From: Aureimonas sp. SA4125
GTDB lineage: Bacteria > Pseudomonadota > Alphaproteobacteria > Rhizobiales > Rhizobiaceae
Length of the DNA stretch: 64,000 nt
Reading direction: 5' to 3'
Assembly (NCBI RefSeq): GCF_019973775.1
Contig: NZ_AP025032.1
Span: 3,286,001 to 3,350,000, forward strand
Shown piece by piece: positions 37,209 through 45,811 of the stretch. How positions within the stretch are numbered: the stretch's first letter is position 1; every line of letters starts with the position of its first letter. A model generated the notes under the pieces. It did not search any database. It was not told where the DNA came from and worked only from the letters and a program-made list of their open reading frames with translations. A program made the position numbers and the translations under genes.

Positions 37209-38429
37209 CTACTCGCCCATCGTCTCGAGGCTTGCATAGCCCTCCGGCTTGCCGCCGGCATCGAAGGGCGTCGTCACCTCGACGAAGGTGTCGGGATAGA
37301 AGCCGTTGAAGCGCGTGCGCAGCGACATCGAATAGGCGCCGATATGGCCGATCTCGATCCAGTCGCCGGTATCGACCGTCTCCGGCAGCCAGAACGGCCG
37401 TGACAGGATGTCGACGGAATCGCAGGTGGCGCCGCAGACGCGAAATGGCGCGATCACCTTGGCGTCGCCATTGCGGCGGGTGCGGGCCGGGTCGGGGATG
37501 AAGCGCGCCGGCAAGGTGATCTTGCCCGTCCAGGAATCCGACAGCGAGGCCCAGATGCCATCGTTGATGTAGAGCCGCCGCCCCTTGCGCAGGAGCACCC
37601 GGACGATCAGCGAAAAGGCGCGTGCCACGACGACGCGCCCCGGCTCGGCGACGAGCGGCGTTTCGGAAAAGCCCCAGCCGTCGATGTCGCCGCGCAGCCG
37701 CGACATGATCTGACCGATGCCGGGCATATCAGGCTTCTTCGATTTCGGATCATGGCCGTATTCGGCGGGAAACCCGCCGCCGACATCGAGACCGGCAAGC
37801 GGCACGCCGGCCCGCGAGCGCACCCAATGCGCCGAGCCGAGCGCCCGCTCATAGGTTTCGGGATCCTGGATCTGCGACCCCACATGGAAGCAGATGCCGA
37901 CCTTGAAGCCGATCCTGTGGCAGCGCTGCAGGAGTTCGACAGCGTGCGCGGGCGCGGCGCCGAACTTCTTCGACAGCTCGTAGGCCGCGCTGCCCTTGGT
38001 CTGGATGCGGATGAAGAGGGTGATCGTCGCGGGATCGAGATCCAGCGCATGGACGATCCGGAGGATCTTGGCGACCTCGTCCTCGTGGTCGAGCGCCATC
38101 ACGCGAATACCATAGGTCTCGAGCGCCAGGCGAATATCGGACTGCGCCTTGACCGGGTGCATGTAGAGCATCTCGGCATCCGGTGCGACGGCGCGCACGG
38201 CCGCGAACTCTCCGGGCGAGGCGACGTCGAAAATCTTCACGCCGGCCTTGGCGAGGGTCTCCAGCACCATCGGTTCGCCATTGGTCTTCACCGCATAGGC
38301 GGTGTCGCCGGGAAAGGCCGCCATGAAGCCGGTGACGTCCTCGACGAGCACGTCGGGCCGAAAACAATAAACCGGGACGTCCGGGCGCATGGACAGCGCC
38401 GCCGCCTTGGCGTTCTCGAATTTCTGCAT
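37209..38429 (-). CDS. Ornithine/lysine decarboxylase (alanine racemase-fold, PLP)
   Basis: PLP enzyme making putrescine (or cadaverine) from ornithine or lysine. 406 residues from the ATG at 38429, with GGGAG seven bases upstream. The barrel begins with the PLP lysine in TAYAVKTNGEP (near residue 49), then ICFHVGSQIQDPE, the glycine loop GLDVGGGFPAEYG, VAEPGRVVVARAF, and the C-terminal catalytic Cys in RVCGATCDSVDIL with IGHIGAYSMSLRTRFNGF. The CGATCDSVDIL block is typical of eukaryote-like ODC/LODC enzymes in alphaproteobacteria. Substrate preference cannot be decided by eye. Confidence 0.92.
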   Translation of the reverse strand: MQKFENAKAAALSMRPDVPVYCFRPDVLVEDVTGFMAAFPGDTAYAVKTNGEPMVLETLAKAGVKIFDVASPGEFAAVRAVAPDAEMLYMHPVKAQSDIRLALETYGIRVMALDHEDEVAKILRIVHALDLDPATITLFIRIQTKGSAAYELSKKFGAAPAHAVELLQRCHRIGFKVGICFHVGSQIQDPETYERALGSAHWVRSRAGVPLAGLDVGGGFPAEYGHDPKSKKPDMPGIGQIMSRLRGDIDGWGFSETPLVAEPGRVVVARAFSLIVRVLLRKGRRLYINDGIWASLSDSWTGKITLPARFIPDPARTRRNGDAKVIAPFRVCGATCDSVDILSRPFWLPETVDTGDWIEIGHIGAYSMSLRTRFNGFYPDTFVEVTTPFDAGGKPEGYASLETMGE

Positions 38430-38566
38430 GGCGGATCTCCCTGGCTGCCCCCGGTTTTCCCGGAAATTTCCGAGTCGCGCCGCCGGCCGTTTTCCGTGCG
38501 CGGAAACGGGTGGCATGCGAGGCCGTCATCTGCAACACCTCTGGCTCTCCCGAGGAAAGTCAGACC

Positions 38567-39550
38567 GTGGCCACCACACCCCCGCTCCCGTCACGCGCCG
38601 CAACGACCGCCAACCTTCCGGTACTGGCGATGAATGGCCGCCTCTGGACGCTGCTCCTGCTGCTCGGGCTTCTCTGGGGCGGCTCGTTCTTCTTCACGCA
38701 GATCGTCCTGCGCGAGATCCCCCCTCTGTCGCTGGTGGCCCTTCGGGTCGGGCTTGCGGCCCTTGCGCTGCTCGGCTTTCTTGCGCTGCGTCGCATAAAG
38801 CTGGCGCCCCTGCGGGAGCGGGCGGGCGCCTTCCTTCTGCTCGGGCTCCTCAACAACGCGATCCCTTTCCTGCTGCTCGCGATCGGCCAGAAGGCGATCG
38901 GTGCCGGGCTTGCCTCGATCCTGAACGCGACGACGCCACTCTGGACGATCCTCGTTGCCGGCATGGCGCTAAGCGACGAGCGGCTGGACGGGCGGAAACT
39001 TGCCGGCATCGTCCTCGGCATTCTCGGCGTCGCCGTCCTTGTCGGACCGGAAGCGTTCGGTGCCGGCCATCTGGCGCCGTTGCCGGCCATATCAGCGGTT
39101 CTCGGCGCGACCTTTTCCTATGCGCTGGCGGCCGTCTTCGCCCGGCGCTTTCGCGGCGTACCGCCGACGGTGGTGGCCACCGGCCAGCTTTGCGGCTCGA
39201 GCCTCGTCATGATCCCCCTTGCCCTCCTTCTCGGCGAATCGTCGGCCGCCGGCGGTCTCGGCCTCGGCGCGATGACGCCGGCCGGCATCGCCGCCATGCT
39301 GGCACTGGCGCTCGTCTCGACCGCCTTCGCCTACATCCTCTATTTCGAGATCGTGGCCCGGGCCGGCGCGACCAACGCTTCGCTGGTGACATTTCTCGTG
39401 CCGGCCGCGGCGATACTCCTCGGCATCCTGTTTCTGGGCGAGACCCTGACCTGGCGGGAAGTGGGCGGCTTCGGCTGCATCCTGGCCGGTCTTGCCGCCG
39501 TCGACGGACGCATCGCCGCAAATATCGCCAAGACGGCGCGATCACGCTAG
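38567..39550 (+). CDS. EamA/DMT-superfamily transporter
   Basis: Drug/metabolite exporter family. GTG 38567 has GAGGAAAG seven bases upstream and gives 327 residues; an upstream ATG at 38510 lacks such a site, and a later ATG at 38630 just precedes the first helix. Ten helices in two EamA repeats: WTLLLLLGLLWGGSFFFTQI, then LASILNATTPLWTILVAGM (end of the first repeat), and TFSYALAAVFARRFRG onward to SLVTFLVPAAAILLGILFLGETLTW. Substrate unknown. The next gene, an amidase, begins ten bases downstream, so the two may be co-transcribed. Confidence 0.88.
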   Translation: MATTPPLPSRAATTANLPVLAMNGRLWTLLLLLGLLWGGSFFFTQIVLREIPPLSLVALRVGLAALALLGFLALRRIKLAPLRERAGAFLLLGLLNNAIPFLLLAIGQKAIGAGLASILNATTPLWTILVAGMALSDERLDGRKLAGIVLGILGVAVLVGPEAFGAGHLAPLPAISAVLGATFSYALAAVFARRFRGVPPTVVATGQLCGSSLVMIPLALLLGESSAAGGLGLGAMTPAGIAAMLALALVSTAFAYILYFEIVARAGATNASLVTFLVPAAAILLGILFLGETLTWREVGGFGCILAGLAAVDGRIAANIAKTARSR

Positions 39551-39560
39551 ATATCTCGGC

Positions 39561-40814
39561 ATGAAGCCCATCCGTCTGACCCACCTCCTCGCCGGCCTCG
39601 ATAGCGCCGCCCTGACACCAGAAGCCTCGATCGCGATCGCCCGCGAGGCGATCGCGGCAGGCGACGGGACTATCGGCGCCTTCGTGCGCCTGGCCCCCGC
39701 TTCGAGCCACGCCGAGGCCTTGGCCGCCACCGGACCGCTGAGGGGCGTGCCGCTCGGCGTCAAGGACATCTACGACACGGCGGACATGGCGACCGAATAT
39801 GGCTCGCCGATCTACGCCGGGCATCGTCCCCGAGCCGACGCGGCGCTGGTGACGATGGCGCGGCGGCGCGGTGCCTATATCGCCGGCAAGACGGCAACGA
39901 CGGAATTCGCGCACATGCAGCCCGCGGCAACGCGCAATCCGCGCGACCTGGCGCATACGCCCGGCGGCTCCTCCTCCGGCTCGGCCGCCGCCGTCGCCGC
40001 CGGGATGGTCGCGGGCGCCTTCGGCTCGCAGACCGCCGGCTCGATCATCCGCCCTGCCGCCTTCTGCGGCGTTGCCGGCTACAAGCCGAGCTTTCGCCTG
40101 CTGCCGACGGTCGGCATGAAGACCTTCGCCTGGTCGCTGGATACCGCCGGCCTCTTTGCTGCGGGCGTCGCCGACGTTGCGCTCCTCGCCGCGCTCTTGA
40201 CCGGACGGGACCTCGCCGTCCCGGCCACCCCGCTCGGCAGTCTGAGGATCGGGCTCTACCGCTCGACCGCCGACGCAGGGCTGGCGCCCGATATGCGCAG
40301 CGCGGTGGCAACGGCGGCGGGGCGCCTGGAAGCGGCCGGTGCCGCCCTCGTCGACATGCCTGAACCAGACGCGCTCGCCGAGGCGCGCGATGCACAGAGG
40401 ATGCTGCAGGATTTCGAGGCCGCGCTGGCGCTGGGTCACGAGCACGAGGCCCATGCCGACGCCCTCAGCCCCGGCCTGCGCGCCGCGCTCGATGCCGGGG
40501 CAGCGATCACGCCCGATGCCTATGATGCGGCCCGGCGAGTGGCGCGCCATGGACGAAAGGCCGCGACCGCACTGTTCGACGGGGTCGATGCCCTGCTCGT
40601 TCCCTCGGCCCTGGGCGCGGCGCCCCGCTCGCTGGAGACGACCGGCGACCCCGCGATGAACAGGCTATGGACGCTGACAGGAAACCCTTGCGTCAATGTT
40701 CCGGGTCTTGTCACCACGGCCGGAATGCCTTTGGGCCTGACGATCGTCACCCGGTTCGGACGTGATCGCGACGCTCTTGCCATCGGCGCCCATCTGGAAG
40801 AGCTGCTTGCCTGA
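39561..40814 (+). CDS. Amidase signature family hydrolase
   Basis: Ser-cisSer-Lys amidohydrolase. 417 residues from the ATG at 39561. The triad is visible: Lys68 in GVPLGVKDIYD, the Ser cluster in TPGGSSSGSAAAVAAG (near 134-149), and the nucleophile near 161 in SQTAGSIIRPAAF. The glycine/serine signature is complete. It is shorter than GatA (about 480) and there are no gatB/gatC neighbours, so it is not the tRNA amidotransferase. The substrate is unknown. It follows the DMT transporter closely and could act on the same compound, which is inference. Confidence 0.9.
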   Translation: MKPIRLTHLLAGLDSAALTPEASIAIAREAIAAGDGTIGAFVRLAPASSHAEALAATGPLRGVPLGVKDIYDTADMATEYGSPIYAGHRPRADAALVTMARRRGAYIAGKTATTEFAHMQPAATRNPRDLAHTPGGSSSGSAAAVAAGMVAGAFGSQTAGSIIRPAAFCGVAGYKPSFRLLPTVGMKTFAWSLDTAGLFAAGVADVALLAALLTGRDLAVPATPLGSLRIGLYRSTADAGLAPDMRSAVATAAGRLEAAGAALVDMPEPDALAEARDAQRMLQDFEAALALGHEHEAHADALSPGLRAALDAGAAITPDAYDAARRVARHGRKAATALFDGVDALLVPSALGAAPRSLETTGDPAMNRLWTLTGNPCVNVPGLVTTAGMPLGLTIVTRFGRDRDALAIGAHLEELLA

Positions 40815-41044
40815 CTGCCAGCCTCACGAATTTATCCAGATTTTGTGGAAAATTTTTCTGAAAAGGTCTGTGCGTTCGCGGAGCCTGGGAAATTTTTTGC
40901 AGGCCAGCCGCGCCTGTAACGCCTTCGCTGCATACACTTTTTGCTTCAGTCTGAAAAACCTGTGCGCTGCCGCATCGATTCGGCCTTTACGATCGTCACG
41001 ATAGGGTTAACTCTTCCGATCAAGTGGCCAGTGGAGGACGTCCA
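40815..41044. other. AT-richer leader region before the 28-residue ORF
   Basis: 230 bases with no gene seen. It is unusually AT- and T-run-rich (TTTTTCTGAAAA, AAATTTTTTGCAGG, ACTTTTTGCTTCAGTC) for this genome and precedes a very short ORF with a strong ribosome-binding site. It likely contains a promoter and may encode a longer 5' leader or a small RNA; I could not find a convincing secondary structure. Confidence 0.4.
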
Positions 41045-41131
41045 ATGAACATGACGCGTTCGCTCAATCTCCTGATGATCTCGGCTGCCTTCGTTTTCGT
41101 CGGAGCCATGATTTTCGGAGTCATGCCTTAG
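41045..41131 (+). CDS. 28-residue single-helix membrane peptide (small ORF)
   Basis: ATG at 41045 and TAG at 41129-41131. GTGGAGGACGTCC directly upstream supplies a strong GGAGG ribosome-binding site. The product (MNMTRSLNLLMISAAFVFV then GAMIFGVMP) has a short polar/basic start and one hydrophobic helix of about 20 residues. An intrinsic terminator lies 58 bases downstream, so this looks like a monocistronic transcript for a tiny membrane protein. I recall similar unnamed peptides in Rhizobiales but cannot verify that. Function unknown. Confidence 0.6.
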   Translation: MNMTRSLNLLMISAAFVFVGAMIFGVMP

Positions 41132-41189
41132 TCTCGAACAGACCGGCTCGGCCGGCCACCCGATATGGCCAGCCGATACGAAAATGCTG

Positions 41190-41221
41190 AAAAGCCGGGG
41201 CGACGTCGCTCCGGCTTTTTT
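41190..41221. terminator. Bidirectional intrinsic terminator
   Basis: Stem AAAAGCCGG (41190-41198) with CCGGCTTTT (41211-41219), inner GCGAC/GTCGC pairing, followed by a T run on the plus strand and on the minus strand by TTTTCAGC. It serves the 28-residue ORF (plus) and metF (minus, stop at 41256). Confidence 0.85.
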
Positions 41222-41255
41222 CGTTTCTGGATGTCATGGCGGCCCGGAGCAGGGG

Positions 41256-42170
41256 TCAGGCAGAGGCCACCGCTGGGTGAGCCGATGCCCCCGCGACGGG
41301 TCCGCCACGCAGGCCGAGAATATGGCAGATCGAATAGACGAGATCTGCCCGGTTCATCGTATAGAAGTGGAAATCGGACAGCCCACGCTGCACGAGGTCG
41401 AGGACCTGCTCGGCGCAGACGGCCGCAGCGACATGGCTGCGGGTCTGTGCGTCCTCCTCCAGCCCCTCGAAGCGCTGCGCGAGCCAGGCGGGAATGGTGG
41501 CGCCGGTCGCGGCGGAGAACCGGGCGATCTTGACGAAGTCGTGGATCGGCACGATGCCGGGGACGATCGGGATATAGATCCCGGCGCGGCGGACCCGCTC
41601 GACGTAACGTTCGAACAGGTCGTTATCGAAGAAGAACTGGGTGATCGCCCGCGTCGCGCCGTTGTCGACCTTGCGCTTCAGGAGGTCGATGTCGGTCGCG
41701 AAATCCGGGCTTTCCGGATGCTTTTCAGGATAGGCCGAGACGGAAATCTCGAAATCGTCGATCCGCTTCAGGCCCTCGACCAGTTCCGCACCGTTGCGGT
41801 AGCCGCCCGGATGCGGCTCGTAGCGGCCGCCGACGCCCGCCTGGCTGTCGCCGCGCAGCGCCACGAAATGCCTGACACCCGTGTCACGGTACTGCCGGAT
41901 GACCTCGTCGACCTCCGCCGTCGTCGCATCGACGCAGGTAAGGTGGGCGGCGGGCGCGAGGTCTGTCTCCTCGATCAGCCGCTTCACGGTGTGGTGCGTA
42001 CGCTCGCGGGTCGAACCGCCGGCGCCGTAAGTCACGGAAACGAAGCTCGGCGAAAGCGGCGCCAGGCGCGTCACCGCCGCCCAGAGCGACTCCTCCATCT
42101 TGTCGGACTTCGGCGGGAAGAACTCGAAAGAGACGTTGATCTTGCTGGTCGGCGAGGCGGTATTTGGCAT
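41256..42170 (-). CDS. metF: 5,10-methylenetetrahydrofolate reductase MetF
   Basis: FAD enzyme reducing methylene-THF to methyl-THF for methionine synthesis. 304 residues from the ATG at 42170, with GGAG upstream; a longer frame to 42254 adds non-conserved residues. Motifs: SFEFFPPKSDKMEESLW near residue 12 with the catalytic Glu, SVTYGAGGSTRERT, HLTCVDAT, FVALRGDSQAG, ISVSAYPEKHPES, and ITQFFFDNDLFERYV. It lies 97 bases after the ArsR-methyltransferase gene in a likely two-gene operon. Confidence 0.96.
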   Translation of the reverse strand: MPNTASPTSKINVSFEFFPPKSDKMEESLWAAVTRLAPLSPSFVSVTYGAGGSTRERTHHTVKRLIEETDLAPAAHLTCVDATTAEVDEVIRQYRDTGVRHFVALRGDSQAGVGGRYEPHPGGYRNGAELVEGLKRIDDFEISVSAYPEKHPESPDFATDIDLLKRKVDNGATRAITQFFFDNDLFERYVERVRRAGIYIPIVPGIVPIHDFVKIARFSAATGATIPAWLAQRFEGLEEDAQTRSHVAAAVCAEQVLDLVQRGLSDFHFYTMNRADLVYSICHILGLRGGPVAGASAHPAVASA

Positions 42171-42267
42171 GGGATGTTCTCCAGAAGGCGTCGGGGTCGG
42201 CGGGAGCCGGCGCCCCCGAGAAGTCGGGCGATGTCGAAGCAGCGGCATGTTCACGGCAGGTATGCCG

Positions 42268-43314
42268 TCAGTCCTCGAGAGCGGTCATTGCCGGCGCTCG
42301 GGCGGAAGCGCGAACGCGCCGCACCGGGCGTCGGTCCTGGGCAAGCCAGATCGAGACGGTGAGTTGGTCGATACCCTTGCCGGCGGGGCCGAGAACCTCG
42401 ATGTCGACCACGTCGAGCCCCGCGTCGACGAGGTAACCGGCGACCGTCTCACGCTCGAAGCCGAGCCGCAGATGCGCCTGCTCCTCGCGCAGGAACTCCA
42501 GCCTGTGCGGAGCGAAGTCGACCACCACCAGCCGGCCCCCGGGCTGCAGCGTCGCGGCGGCCTCGCGGATGGCCGCGGCGGGATCGTCGAGAAAATGCAG
42601 CACCTGGTGGAGCATCACCAGATCGAAGGAGTCGCGCGGCACCGGCAGGCGATAACAGTCGCCTTGCCGAACCTGGGCATTGGACAGCCCCGCCGCGTCG
42701 AGCTTGGCGCGGGCGACCTGAAGCATCTCGCGCGAGGCGTCGACGCCGACGGCCCGCTTGGCGCGGCTGGCAAAAAGCTCGATCATTCGCCCCGTCCCCG
42801 TGCCGATGTCGAGAAAGCTGCCGAGCGGCGCCGTGCCGACGGCCGCCAGCAGAGCCTTTTCGACATCCGCATCGGGTACATGAAGCAGCCGGATCTTGTC
42901 CCAGTGTCCTGCATTTTCGGCGAAATAGCCCGCTGCACGCTCGGCCCGCGCGACACGCACCGCTTCCAGCCGCTCGTCGTCGCGCATCAGCGACGGCTCG
43001 CCCGTGGCGATCGTCGCCAGAACCGAGCGGACGAAGCGGGCGATGGTGGTGCTCTCCGTCAGTCGAAAATAGGCCCAGGCGCCCTCCTGATATCGGGTCA
43101 GGATCTGCGACTCGACCAGAAGCTTCAGATGGCGAGAGATCCGGGGCTGCGACTGGCCGAGGATCGTCGTCATGTCCGTCACCGTCAGGTCGTTGCGGGA
43201 CAGGAGACGAACAAGGCGCAGGCGGGTCGGTTCGCCCAGCGCCTTGAGTGCGACGATCGTGGTGTCGAAGGAAAGGGTTGCGGCCGGCGGGCGGACGGAA
43301 ACATTGCTGGACAT
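42268..43314 (-). CDS. ArsR-family regulator fused to a SAM-dependent methyltransferase
   Basis: 348 residues from the ATG at 43314. An ArsR/SmtB winged helix occupies about residues 15-95 (ALGEPTRLRLVRLLSRNDLT, ILGQSQPRISRHLKLL, YQEGAWAYFRL). A class I methyltransferase domain follows at about 130-300 (FLDIGTGTGRMIELFA, AVGVDASREMLQVARAK, VRQGDCYRLPVPRDSFDLVM, LQPGGRLVVVDFAPH). No metal-binding Cys pattern is visible in the ArsR part. This fusion upstream of metF recurs in alphaproteobacteria; it plausibly senses SAM/SAH and controls the methionine cycle, which is inference. A palindrome-like site overlaps its own start codon. Confidence 0.9.
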   Translation of the reverse strand: MSSNVSVRPPAATLSFDTTIVALKALGEPTRLRLVRLLSRNDLTVTDMTTILGQSQPRISRHLKLLVESQILTRYQEGAWAYFRLTESTTIARFVRSVLATIATGEPSLMRDDERLEAVRVARAERAAGYFAENAGHWDKIRLLHVPDADVEKALLAAVGTAPLGSFLDIGTGTGRMIELFASRAKRAVGVDASREMLQVARAKLDAAGLSNAQVRQGDCYRLPVPRDSFDLVMLHQVLHFLDDPAAAIREAAATLQPGGRLVVVDFAPHRLEFLREEQAHLRLGFERETVAGYLVDAGLDVVDIEVLGPAGKGIDQLTVSIWLAQDRRPVRRVRASARAPAMTALED

Positions 43315-43330
43315 AAAGATATGCTTATGT
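43311..43330. promoter_or_regulatory. Imperfect palindrome over the arsR-methyltransferase start codon
   Basis: ACATAAAGATATGCTTATGT reads nearly the same on both strands (16 of 20 positions), in an AT-rich island, and contains the start codon (43314-43312). ArsR-type regulators bind such A/T-rich palindromes, so this is a candidate autoregulatory operator. Confidence 0.55.
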
Positions 43331-43408
43331 GGTTTTTTCAATGTCCGCAAGCGGTGATAGGGCCCACGGCGCGTTGACGCCACGCTTGCCGGCAAGGCTA
43401 ATCGGGCC

Positions 43409-43933
43409 ATGGAAAAGTCCGACACGATTCGCCCCGGCGAACAGACCCTCGCCATCGATCCGGCGACCCTCGCCGACGCGCAATTGGCCTTCATCGGCCA
43501 GATTGCTTCGCCCTGGTCGCGCCGTGAAGATTGCCCGAAGAACATGCGTGAAGCGCGGTTGCGCGCCCGTCCTGCCGCCATTCTCATCGCGGCGCCTTTC
43601 CGCCCAGCGCTCGCGGGGCTTGCCGCCGGCCAGTTTCTGCATGTCCTGACCTGGCTCGGCCAGGCGCGCCGCGACCTCGCACTCCAGATGCCGCGCCATG
43701 CCAGCCAGCCACGCGGGACCTTTGCGCTGCGCTCGCCGGTCCGGCCGAACCCGATCGGACTTCACCTCGTGCGCATCCTCGCGATCGATTCGGCGGAAGG
43801 CCGGATCGACATCGACGGCATCGACGTCCTCGACGCCACTGCCGTCGTCGACCTCAAGCCGTTCTTCGAGACCGCCGACATTCCGCCCGCCGGGCCCTTC
43901 TTCGGCGGTTCTCCGGGAGGCGAAGACGCTTAA
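43409..43933 (+). CDS. TrmO/TsaA-family tRNA methyltransferase
   Basis: TsaA-fold SAM-dependent enzyme; TrmO N-methylates t6A37 of tRNA-Thr in E. coli. 174 residues. Motifs: LAFIGQIASPWSRREDCPKN near the start, GQFLHVLTWLGQARRD in the middle, GTFALRSPVRPNPIGLHLV with the core RPNPIG, and IDVLDATAVVDLKPF. The specific tRNA target is not certain. Its TAA overlaps the next ATG, so the DUF2293 gene is translationally coupled. It is divergent from the ArsR-methyltransferase gene. Confidence 0.88.
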   Translation: MEKSDTIRPGEQTLAIDPATLADAQLAFIGQIASPWSRREDCPKNMREARLRARPAAILIAAPFRPALAGLAAGQFLHVLTWLGQARRDLALQMPRHASQPRGTFALRSPVRPNPIGLHLVRILAIDSAEGRIDIDGIDVLDATAVVDLKPFFETADIPPAGPFFGGSPGGEDA

Positions 43934-44277
43934 TGGCGACCGATCGGCAGAAGGCGATTGCCCGCGCGCTGACGCTGACCATCCCCGGAGCGCCCTATCT
44001 CGACGCGGAGGCGATCCGCGAGGCGGCGCGGGCGCGCCACATGCGCAGTCTCCCCCCGAGCACGGCGCTGTGGCTCGCGGCCGTTGCCCACATCCGGCAC
44101 GTCCATACCGATTACGACGTCCTGTTGGGGGAAGGCTATGGCCGTGACGCCGCCCGCTTCTTCGTCCTTGACGCCATCAACGCGGTGCTCGACCGCTGGG
44201 GCGCCACCCGCCTTCTCGACCCCGACGCGACCGACGAAGAAGGCCCTGCCGAAGAATCCGCCGACGACACGCATTGA
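43933..44277 (+). CDS. DUF2293 protein
   Basis: 114 residues; the ATG overlaps the trmO stop (TAATG). The DUF2293 core is recognisable: IPGAPYLDAEAIREAARARH, ALWLAAVAHIRHVHTDYDVL and LGEGYGRDAARFFVLDAINA. The tail is acidic. Family function unknown; similar small proteins bind nucleic acid only by prediction. Coupling to TrmO hints at an RNA-related role. Confidence 0.8.
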   Translation: MATDRQKAIARALTLTIPGAPYLDAEAIREAARARHMRSLPPSTALWLAAVAHIRHVHTDYDVLLGEGYGRDAARFFVLDAINAVLDRWGATRLLDPDATDEEGPAEESADDTH

Positions 44278-44425
44278 GACATCCCGGCCAGAGCGAAGCG
44301 TTAAACAAGCGCGCGTCCTTCGCCGGCTGTGAAATGATGCGCCGCCGCGCCTTGTGTTTCCAGCTCCAGCGCATACCTCCGCCTTGGGAGCCGCTGCAGC
44401 GGTGGCGGCAGGACAGGATGGCTGA

Positions 44426-45355
44426 ATGAGCGAGCGCGGCCGGGAAACCTCCAGACGGGCGCTCCTGCTCCTCAACACCAAGGCCAGAAGCGGCGGATCG
44501 CCGATCTCGACGACGCTCGACATCCTCCGTCGGGGGGGCGTCGAGCTCATCGAGCCGGATGCCGGCGACCGGCCTTTTTCCGAGATCATCGCCGAGCATG
44601 CGGCGGCGGTCGACCTCGTCATCCTGGGCGGCGGGGACGGCACGTTGAATGCGGCCGCCTCGGCACTGGTGGAGGCGCAGCTGCCGCTCGGCATCCTGCC
44701 GCTCGGCACGGCGAACGACCTCGCGCGGACGCTCGGCATCCCACCGGTGGCGGACGAGGGGGCGAAGATCATCATCGCCGGCCATCGGCGCACCCTCGAT
44801 CTCGGCGACGTGAACGGCCGGCTCTTCTTCAACGTGGCCAGCATCGGCTTTTCGGCAAAGCTCGCCAAGCATCTGACCTCGGAGGCAAAAAAGCGCTGGG
44901 GCAAGCTCGGCTACGCCATTGCCGCTTTCAACCTCCTGCGCCAGAGCCGTCCCTTCTCGGTCGACATCGATCATGACGGCATCGTGGAGCGTGTGAGAAC
45001 GGTTCAGATTGCCGTCGGCAACGGTCGCTTCTACGGCGGCGGCATGGCGGTTTCGGCCGATGCCGAACCCGACGATGGCATGCTCGACATCTACAGCCTC
45101 GAGGTCGAGCACTGGTGGGAACTGCTGGCGCTTGTCCCGGCTCTGCGACAGGGCACGCAGGGTCGTTGGAAGAAGGTCCGCACGTTCAGGTCCACCAACC
45201 TGTCGCTGACGACCCGACGAGAGCACGACGTCAACACCGATGGTGATCTGTCGACAGTGACCCCGGCGCATTTCCGTATCCACAAGGAAGCGCTTCAGGT
45301 CTTCGCACCGCCGGCCGGGCGCGACGACCAGCCGGCCGGGCCGGCCAGATCCTAA
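44426..45355 (+). CDS. YegS/BmrU-type lipid kinase
   Basis: Diacylglycerol-kinase-fold enzyme that phosphorylates a lipid, the exact lipid being unknown. 309 residues. The N-terminal nucleotide domain has LLLLNTKARSG and LVILGGGDGTLNAAASALVE (the GGGDGT signature near residue 72), PLGILPLGTANDLARTLGIP, then the beta-sandwich lipid domain with FFNVASIGFSAKLAK and VGNGRFYGGGMAVSADAEPDDGMLDIYSL. No signal or membrane helix is visible. Single gene. Confidence 0.92.
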   Translation: MSERGRETSRRALLLLNTKARSGGSPISTTLDILRRGGVELIEPDAGDRPFSEIIAEHAAAVDLVILGGGDGTLNAAASALVEAQLPLGILPLGTANDLARTLGIPPVADEGAKIIIAGHRRTLDLGDVNGRLFFNVASIGFSAKLAKHLTSEAKKRWGKLGYAIAAFNLLRQSRPFSVDIDHDGIVERVRTVQIAVGNGRFYGGGMAVSADAEPDDGMLDIYSLEVEHWWELLALVPALRQGTQGRWKKVRTFRSTNLSLTTRREHDVNTDGDLSTVTPAHFRIHKEALQVFAPPAGRDDQPAGPARS

Positions 45356-45481
45356 CCTCTGGCGTTCTTCCCCGGAAATCACCGCTCGGCGTCACCCAGC
45401 ATGCCGCCATCGCAGGCCTCTCGAGCCTGATCGAGACGACGCGGCCGCCGGGTCAGTTGCCTTGCCGTCAGATCTCTAGGC

Positions 45482-45811
45482 TCAACGATCCAGGCTCTCG
45501 ATATAGGCGATAATGGCCGACGCCTGCTCGGATGTCGCGATGAACTGCGGCATGTCCGGATGGCCCGTCATGATCCCCTCCACCAGGGCTTCCTGCAGGT
45601 CGGAGACGGGATAGCGATCCGACAGGCTGCGGAATGGCGGGGCTTCGGGATGCGAACTGGCGCCTTGCGTCTCGATGGAATGGCAGGCCGCGCAATTGGC
45701 CTCCACCAGGTGCCGTCCGCGGGCGAGCAGCGCGGCGTCCGAGGCGCTGGCCTCGTTCGCCATCAGGCACAGGAGCCCGATCAGGAAAAGCCGTCGATAA
45801 TCCATCCGCAT
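45482..45811 (-). CDS. Periplasmic class I cytochrome c
   Basis: 109 residues with a signal peptide (MDYRRLFLIGLLCLMANEASA-S), a CAACH haem attachment motif near residue 40, and the distal Met ligand in GHPDMPQFIAT; the closing helix is ASAIIAYIESL. ATG at 45811 or 45805. Small soluble electron carrier of the cytochrome c family; the partner is unknown. Single gene, convergent with the lipid kinase gene. Confidence 0.9.
   Translation of the reverse strand: MRMDYRRLFLIGLLCLMANEASASDAALLARGRHLVEANCAACHSIETQGASSHPEAPPFRSLSDRYPVSDLQEALVEGIMTGHPDMPQFIATSEQASAIIAYIESLDR

Noticed and set aside
37181..37209. Possible hairpin GGCGCCG/CGGCGCC between the HWE kinase and the decarboxylase genes
   Set aside because: The loop is 15 bases, there is no T-tract, and the right arm touches the decarboxylase stop codon; too weak to call a terminator.
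40832..40852. Two facing near-matches to DnaA boxes (TTATCCAGA and TGTGGAAAA)
   Set aside because: Each has one mismatch, only two copies are present, and there are no replication genes nearby; an AT-rich leader explains them.
42171..42267. Possible SAM or SAH riboswitch before metF
   Set aside because: No conserved SAM-II, SAM-V or SAH riboswitch core could be recognised; only a small ACGGCA/TGCCGT hairpin is present.
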